Positions 59,374-64,000 of a DNA stretch of 64,000 nt are shown here, piece by piece (position 1 is the first letter of the stretch; every line of letters begins with the position of its first letter). This DNA comes from Devosia soli. GTDB taxonomy: Bacteria; Pseudomonadota; Alphaproteobacteria; Rhizobiales; Devosiaceae. The stretch spans positions 1 to 64,000 of the forward strand of contig NZ_LAJG01000021.1 of assembly GCF_000970455.1 (NCBI RefSeq), read 5' to 3'. Position numbers and translations under genes: made by a program. The notes under the pieces were generated by a model. It was given only the letters and a program-made list of their open reading frames with translations. It was not told where the DNA came from and searched no databases.

Positions 59374-60666
59374 TTAGGAGGCCCGCTCGAGAATGGCCGT
59401 CGCTTCGGAGACGAAGTAGGGACCGGCATCTTCCGGCGTGCGGGCACCGAAGGAGACTTCCTGGCCGATGACACGGAGCAGGGAGAGGTCGATTTCACCG
59501 GCAGCGGCCGGCGGGGGCGGTGGCAGCGGCCCGAGAAGGTCGCCCAGGTTCGCCACGAAATTGAGGGCGATCTGGTTGGCTTCGTCGAGCGTCGGGGCGA
59601 CGACATCGCGGGTCTGAGGCAGGCACGGAATGCCACGCTCGACACCGAGAATCTTTGCCGCTTCCGGATCGGAGATGAAGAAGGTGAGGAACTGCGCCGC
59701 CGCTTCCTTGTTGGCCGAGGTTTCGGCAACGGAGAAGAACATCGAGGGCTTGCGGTAGTGGCCGCCACCAACACCGGCTGCAAGACGCGGATAGCCGACC
59801 ATGTCGAGCTTGTCGGGCACGAGGGCCTGGAAGCCGACGAGCTGGTTCGAGTTCGACGGCATCAGCGCCGCCTTGCCTGAAACCAGCATGGTGGTTTCGA
59901 GCGGGCCGGTGTCGAGCGCCTGGCTGTCCGGGGAAACGATGACGCCGGCGTCGCGGAACGTCTTCCACATATTGAACCACTCGACCATCTCGTCGGCACC
60001 GAAACCGAGCTTGCCGTCGGCGGTGTAAAGAGCGAGACCTTTCTGGCGCAGCCAGTTATCGAGCATGGGTTCGGAATAGGACCCATCGGCCATCATCTTC
60101 ATGCCGTTGCGGATATTGGCCTTGGCGAAGGCCTCACCCTTGGTCATCAGATCGTCATAGGTCCAGTCGTTGGTCGGCGCCTCGACGCCGGCTTCCTCGA
60201 AAGCGACGGTATTGACCAGGGTCGCCACCGAATTGGCGCCGAGCGAAATGCCATAAAGCTTGCCGTCGACCTTGCCGCCTTCGAGCTGGTCTTCGTCGAA
60301 ACCGTCGAGCTTGAGGGCGCCACCGACGAATTCGTCGAGCGGAGCGATGGCGTTACGCTTGGCGTATTCGACGATATAGCGATAGTCCATCTGGATGATA
60401 TCGGGCGCATTGCCGCCGGCGGTCTGCGTCGCGAGCTTGGGCCAGTAGTCGTTCCAGGCGAGGAATTCGCCCTCGATCTTGTTGCCCGTCGCAGCGTCGA
60501 AGAGATCGGTCACGCCATAGGTGCGATCGGCGCGGCTCTGGCCGCCCCAGAAGATCAGGCGCATGGTGGCGCCTTGAGCGAAGGCTGGGGTGAGCCCGGC
60601 TGCACCAGCAGCCATGAGGGCCGAGGTTCCCATCAGGAACTGACGGCGTCCTAAACGAAATGTCAT
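59374..60666 (-). CDS. Extracellular solute-binding protein, copy 1 (Tat-type signal)
   Basis: A 430-residue binding protein with a GRRQFLMGTSALMAAGAAG signal. It matches its neighbour along the length (LIFWGGQSRADRTYGV, DYWPKLATQTAGGNAPDIIQMDYRYIVEYAKRN, DEDQLEGGKVDGKLYGISLG). GGGAGG precedes the ATG at 60666, so it is the first gene of the operon. The pair may broaden substrate range or allow high binding-protein output. No lipobox was seen. Confidence 0.92.
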   Translation of the reverse strand: MTFRLGRRQFLMGTSALMAAGAAGLTPAFAQGATMRLIFWGGQSRADRTYGVTDLFDAATGNKIEGEFLAWNDYWPKLATQTAGGNAPDIIQMDYRYIVEYAKRNAIAPLDEFVGGALKLDGFDEDQLEGGKVDGKLYGISLGANSVATLVNTVAFEEAGVEAPTNDWTYDDLMTKGEAFAKANIRNGMKMMADGSYSEPMLDNWLRQKGLALYTADGKLGFGADEMVEWFNMWKTFRDAGVIVSPDSQALDTGPLETTMLVSGKAALMPSNSNQLVGFQALVPDKLDMVGYPRLAAGVGGGHYRKPSMFFSVAETSANKEAAAQFLTFFISDPEAAKILGVERGIPCLPQTRDVVAPTLDEANQIALNFVANLGDLLGPLPPPPPAAAGEIDLSLLRVIGQEVSFGARTPEDAGPYFVSEATAILERAS

Positions 60667-61046
60667 GTCTTTCCTCCCTTTGAACAGTTGCATCTCCGGC
60701 ATGCCGGAGTGAATTGGAACAGCGACCTCCCCGTCGCTAAATCACCAACCGGTTACTACAGTGAGCAGATTAGAGGCTTTGTCAACTGCTTGAGACAAAG
60801 GCTCCGCTCGGTACATATCCGCGTAAATAACCAGACAGTTACCCCTAGCATAACCACGTTCAGAGCGGCAACTAGGCTTGTATGGAAGATTTTCGAGCGG
60901 CGATCGGCTTGGGTCTGACGCAATGTCTTGTCTGCTCGCTGTCCTCCCCGTTTCCGGCGCATCAACGCGCTGGATCGGTTTTCATTGTTGAGCCCGAGAG
61001 TGGCGTAAAAAGCTCTCTTGGAAAACTACGAAATTGCCCGGCATAT
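60667..61046. other. Divergent promoter region of the sugar-uptake operon and LysR gene
   Basis: About 380 bases without a gene. The minus strand has TTGACA at 60778-60783 as a candidate -35 for the operon, then the AACCGGTT palindrome. The plus strand has TATTATA just before the LysR start. Short ORFs here have no coding signs. Confidence 0.5.
60747..60754. promoter_or_regulatory. AACCGGTT palindrome, candidate LacI-family operator
   Basis: An 8-bp palindrome within ACCAACCGGTTACT, about 80 bases upstream of the first binding-protein start and downstream of the TTGACA -35-like element. AACCGGTT is the core of many LacI-type sugar operators. No lacI gene lies in the window, so the regulator would be encoded elsewhere. 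Confidence 0.45.
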
Positions 61047-61063
61047 TATAGAAGAAATCTATA
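61047..61063. promoter_or_regulatory. TATAGA-N5-TCTATA palindrome before the LysR gene
   Basis: Perfect 6-bp arms with a five-base spacer, 17 bases before the LysR ATG. It is the size and form of a LysR-type binding site and could be an autoregulatory site. Confidence 0.55.
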
Positions 61064-61080
61064 GCCCGATTGGAGCGTCC

Positions 61081-62001
61081 ATGGACAAGATGCTGACCCA
61101 GTTCCTCGCCGTTGCCGATGCGGGCTCGCTGAGCGCTGCGGCGACCAAGCTCCTCATCACGCAGCCGACGCTGACCTTTAATATGCGCAAGCTTGAAGAA
61201 AGCATCGGCGCTCCGCTCTTCGAACGGTCTTCCCGCGGCGTCCGGCTCACCCGCTACGGCGAAACGCTTTATGAAAACGCGCGCCTGATGAACCGGCTCT
61301 ACGACAACACCCTTACCGCCATCGCCGACCAGCAGCGCGGCACCGAGCGGGGTCTCACTGTCGGCTCGGGCTATTCGTGGTGGACGATGTTCCTCAAGGA
61401 TCTCGTCACCGCCTATCAGCGTGAATTTCCCAAGGCGCCGGTCCAGGTTAGCCTCGGCAATCAGCTCCGCCTCCTCGACCAGATGCTGTCGGGCGATATA
61501 TCAATTTTTCTTGCGCACGAAATCGATGGGCTGAGCCCCGGCATCGGCACCGACTTCATTCCGCTTAGCCGCGTCTATAATGCGCATTTCGTTCGGGCGG
61601 GCCATCCGCTCCTCGGGAAGCCGCGCAGCCGTGCGGAAATCGAGGATTTTCCGCAGATCATCAGCTCGCTCGCCGAAAGCCGCCACGAGCGGTTTTTCGA
61701 TATTTCGCGGCGCCGCATTCGCGTCGAAACCGTCTTCGACCGCACCCATTTCGCCTTTCGCTCCAATTCCCTCGCCGCCTGCGTCGATTATGCGCTCGCA
61801 ACCGACGCCGTTCTCACCCACACCCACGTGATGCGCGACGATTTTATGCAGCGGGGCCTGGTGGAGGTCGACCAGGCCGACACGCCACGTGGCTTTCTCG
61901 CCGGTATCTACGTGCTCAGGGAGCGACGGGGCGAGGAGCGGATCGAGGATCTCCTCGCGCGCATTAGCGCCGCCGCTATTGCCGTGCTGCCGCCGCTCTA
62001 A
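61081..62001 (+). CDS. LysR-family transcriptional regulator
   Basis: A 306-residue regulator with the N-terminal helix-turn-helix MLTQFLAVADAGSLSAAATKLLITQPTLTFNMRKLEESIGAPLFERSSRG and an effector domain after about residue 90. GGAG before the ATG at 61081 supports the start; the frame goes back to 61018 as TTG. It is divergent from the sugar-uptake operon and followed at 40 bases by an FAD/Fe-S oxidoreductase. It probably controls one or both. Effector unknown. Confidence 0.93.
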   Translation: MDKMLTQFLAVADAGSLSAAATKLLITQPTLTFNMRKLEESIGAPLFERSSRGVRLTRYGETLYENARLMNRLYDNTLTAIADQQRGTERGLTVGSGYSWWTMFLKDLVTAYQREFPKAPVQVSLGNQLRLLDQMLSGDISIFLAHEIDGLSPGIGTDFIPLSRVYNAHFVRAGHPLLGKPRSRAEIEDFPQIISSLAESRHERFFDISRRRIRVETVFDRTHFAFRSNSLAACVDYALATDAVLTHTHVMRDDFMQRGLVEVDQADTPRGFLAGIYVLRERRGEERIEDLLARISAAAIAVLPPL

Positions 62002-62040
62002 TCTCTCGCAAGGCGTCAACTGACATGTTAGCGTTACCCC

Positions 62041-64000
62041 ATGCAGCAAGCCGTTCAGTATTCGACCCAGCCCAAGGCCCAGACCCCCGATCGCCTCGCG
62101 GCTGGTGAACGTGTCGCCGCCCGCCTCAAGGGCGTGGTCAAAGGCGCCATCCATACCGATCCACTGATGACCTACGCCTGGAGCGGCGATGCCAGTTCCT
62201 ATCGGCTGATCCCGGCCGTCGTGGTCTTCGTCAATTCCGAGGATGATGTCCGCGCCGTTTTCAGGGCCGCGCGCGCGGAGGGTCTGCCCGTCACCTTCCG
62301 CGCTGCCGGCACCTCGCTCTCGGGCCAGGCCGTCACCGATGGCGTCCTCGCTGTCTTGGGCGATGGCTGGCGCAAGCTTGACATCCATCCCGGCGCCGAA
62401 AAGATCACCCTCGGCCCCGCCATCATCGTCGCCGAAGCCAACAGGGCCCTTAAACCCTACGACAAGAAGATCGGTCCCGATCCGGCCTCGCAGGCCACCT
62501 GCAAGATCGGTGGCGTCGTCAATAACAACTCCTCGGGCATGTGCTGCGGTGTGGCGCAAAACACCTATCACACCATGGCCCGCCTCCGGATCGTCCTCAC
62601 CGACGGCACCATGCTCGATTCAGGCGATGCCGCCAGCCGCGACGCCTTTCGCGTTTCGCACGCTAGCATGCTGCGCGCCCTCGATGACCTTCACCACGAG
62701 ATCATGGCCGATAGCGAACTGGTCGCGCTGATCCGTCATAAATACCGGATCAAGAACACCGTCGGCTATTCGCTCAATGCCCTCGTCGATTATCACGACC
62801 CGCTCGATATCCTCATCCACCTCATGGTCGGGTCCGAAGGCACGCTGGGCTTCGTCTCGGAAGTCACCTACAACACCGTCCCCGAACATCCCTTCAAGGC
62901 CACTGGCCTTATCCCCTTCCCCGATCCGCAATCGGCTGGCCGCGCCATCATCGAAATGGCCAATGGCGGCGTCCAGGTCACGACCGGGGTCACCGCCGCC
63001 GAATATATCGAGCGCCGCGCTCTGACGACGGTCGAGCACCTGCCCCCGATGCAGCCGCTTCTCCCTTGGCTCGGCACGGATTCTCCCGCCGTCCTCATCG
63101 ACGTCACCGCCCCTGACGCGGAAACGCTCGCCATCGAGGTCGCAAAGACGCAAGAGCTGCTGGCCCGCCACGGCGCCACCCATATCGATCTCTCGACCGA
63201 CGAACATCGCAGCCACGCCCTCTGGGATATTCGAAAGGGCTTTTTCACTTCGGCCGGTGCCGCCCGCCCCAAGGGCTCGATCATGCTGACCGAAGACGTC
63301 GCCGCCCCCATCGAGCGCCTTGCTGAATTCGTCGTCGATCTGCGCACCATGCTTGACGATCACGGCTATACCGACGCCGTCATTTTCGGTCACGCGCTCG
63401 CCGGCAATCTTCACTTCCAGATGGGCGACGATTTTTCCAAGCCTGGCGCTGCCGAAAAATTCGACATCTTCAACCAGGCCCTCAGCACCCTCGTCTCCGG
63501 GCGCTATGGCGGCTCGCTCAAGGCCGAGCACGGCACCGGCCGCGCCATCGCGCCCTTCGTCGAGGCCGAGTGGGGGTCTGCAGCCTATGCGATCATGCAT
63601 CGCATCAAGGCCCTGTTCGATCCCGAGCGCCTCCTCAATCCCGGCGTGCTTCTCAACGACGACCCAAAGATCCACGTCAAGAACCTCAAACTCATGCCGC
63701 TGGCGGACGAGGTCGTCGATCTCTGCATCGAATGCGGGTTTTGCGAACCTGCCTGCCCCAGCCACCATATGACGCTGACCCCGCGCCAGCGCATCGCCGT
63801 CACCCGCGAACGCGCCCGCCTCCGCGCCTCTGGCGAAGACGCGGCGCGCCTCGAAAAACTCGACGCCGATTTCCAATATGCCGGCATGGACACCTGCGCC
63901 GCCTGTAATCTCTGCTCGCTCCGCTGCCCCGTCGGCATCGAAACCGGCACGATGATTCTCGGCGAGCGCGCCCGCCGCCGTGGCGCAACGGCCCAATCCG
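62041..64000 (+). CDS. FAD-binding and Fe-S-binding oxidoreductase, D-lactate dehydrogenase type (cut by window edge)
   Basis: An open frame of 653 residues from the ATG at 62041 to the right edge. The N-terminal FAD-binding domain has RAAGTSLSGQAVTDGVLAV and NNNSSGMCCGV; the C-terminal part has two 4Fe-4S motifs, CIECGFCEPACP near 562 and CAACNLCSLRCP near 618, a layout of D-lactate dehydrogenases of the Dld-II/FAD-FeS group. It probably passes electrons to the quinone pool. The Fe-S C-terminal domain continues beyond the window. The substrate could also be another 2-hydroxy acid. Confidence 0.85.
   Translation, partial: MQQAVQYSTQPKAQTPDRLAAGERVAARLKGVVKGAIHTDPLMTYAWSGDASSYRLIPAVVVFVNSEDDVRAVFRAARAEGLPVTFRAAGTSLSGQAVTDGVLAVLGDGWRKLDIHPGAEKITLGPAIIVAEANRALKPYDKKIGPDPASQATCKIGGVVNNNSSGMCCGVAQNTYHTMARLRIVLTDGTMLDSGDAASRDAFRVSHASMLRALDDLHHEIMADSELVALIRHKYRIKNTVGYSLNALVDYHDPLDILIHLMVGSEGTLGFVSEVTYNTVPEHPFKATGLIPFPDPQSAGRAIIEMANGGVQVTTGVTAAEYIERRALTTVEHLPPMQPLLPWLGTDSPAVLIDVTAPDAETLAIEVAKTQELLARHGATHIDLSTDEHRSHALWDIRKGFFTSAGAARPKGSIMLTEDVAAPIERLAEFVVDLRTMLDDHGYTDAVIFGHALAGNLHFQMGDDFSKPGAAEKFDIFNQALSTLVSGRYGGSLKAEHGTGRAIAPFVEAEWGSAAYAIMHRIKALFDPERLLNPGVLLNDDPKIHVKNLKLMPLADEVVDLCIECGFCEPACPSHHMTLTPRQRIAVTRERARLRASGEDAARLEKLDADFQYAGMDTCAACNLCSLRCPVGIETGTMILGERARRRGATAQS

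Noticed and set aside
62620-63996. 458-residue minus-strand ORF at the right edge
   Set aside because: Antisense to the FAD/Fe-S oxidoreductase, whose cofactor motifs are intact and in frame to the window edge.

Overview
This 64 kb window is a chromosomal stretch of a GC-rich alphaproteobacterium. The likely order is Hyphomicrobiales, and the gene content resembles the Devosia group, but that is inferred from content and not from any database comparison. Supporting signs are an ActS/ActR (RegB/RegA) redox pair, FzlA next to uppP, MmcB, DUF2852 and DUF2259 proteins, a CnoX-type thioredoxin, and a dnaA-dnaN-recF-gyrB block close to rpsT, mutM, ubiE and ubiB. Most of the sequence is ordinary core genome. 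The only mobile-element trace is the last codons and right end of an IS66-type transposase at the left edge.

Layout. 1-5.4 kb: IS66 remnant, a YkuD L,D-transpeptidase, a YgjP-type metallopeptidase, DUF2852, then actS-actR. 5.4-9.5 kb: an overlapping minus-strand operon of three paralogous MFS transporters with mmcB inside it. 9.5-16.4 kb: a pseudo-receiver protein, a LysR regulator, a tiny DUF1127 gene coupled to an aldo/keto reductase, RlpA-like protein, 1-Cys peroxiredoxin, CreA, a SelT/SelW-type protein with a lone cyclic-nucleotide-binding protein, and glutathione peroxidase. 16.5-22.4 kb: a PBP1A with a repetitive C-terminal tail and several small enzymes. 22.5-31.8 kb: the replication block gyrB, recF, dnaN, a secreted ORF and dnaA on the minus strand, then rpsT and mutM. 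32-36.8 kb: a tightly packed plus-strand run ubiE-ubiB-lipoprotein-dut-DUF2259-thiF-like. 36.9-45.6 kb: infC, a hydrolase, a GNAT-epimerase-fzlA run, uppP, lolA and ftsK. 45.8-51.2 kb: glnK-amtB behind a recognisable sigma-54 promoter, a UbiH-family hydroxylase, trm112, a LON-domain protein, cnoX and a tRNA-Gly.

51.2-64 kb is the main accessory region. It is a nine-gene minus-strand carbohydrate-uptake operon: two tandemly duplicated Tat-type solute-binding proteins separated by a hairpin, two permeases, two Gfo/Idh/MocA dehydrogenases, a UgpC/MalK-type ATPase and two alpha/beta hydrolases. A divergent LysR gene sits beside it, with a TATAGA-N5-TCTATA palindrome just before its start codon, followed by an FAD/Fe-S oxidoreductase of the D-lactate dehydrogenase type that runs off the right edge.

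No CRISPR array, prophage, toxin-antitoxin pair or obvious defence island was seen. The most useful observations are an AUU start for infC, the sigma-54 element before glnK, the duplicated binding proteins with an intervening attenuator-like hairpin, the MFS triplication around mmcB, the PBP1A repeat tail, a ThiF/MoeB-like protein without zinc cysteines, and several small genes or structured intergenic regions that standard annotation may miss.
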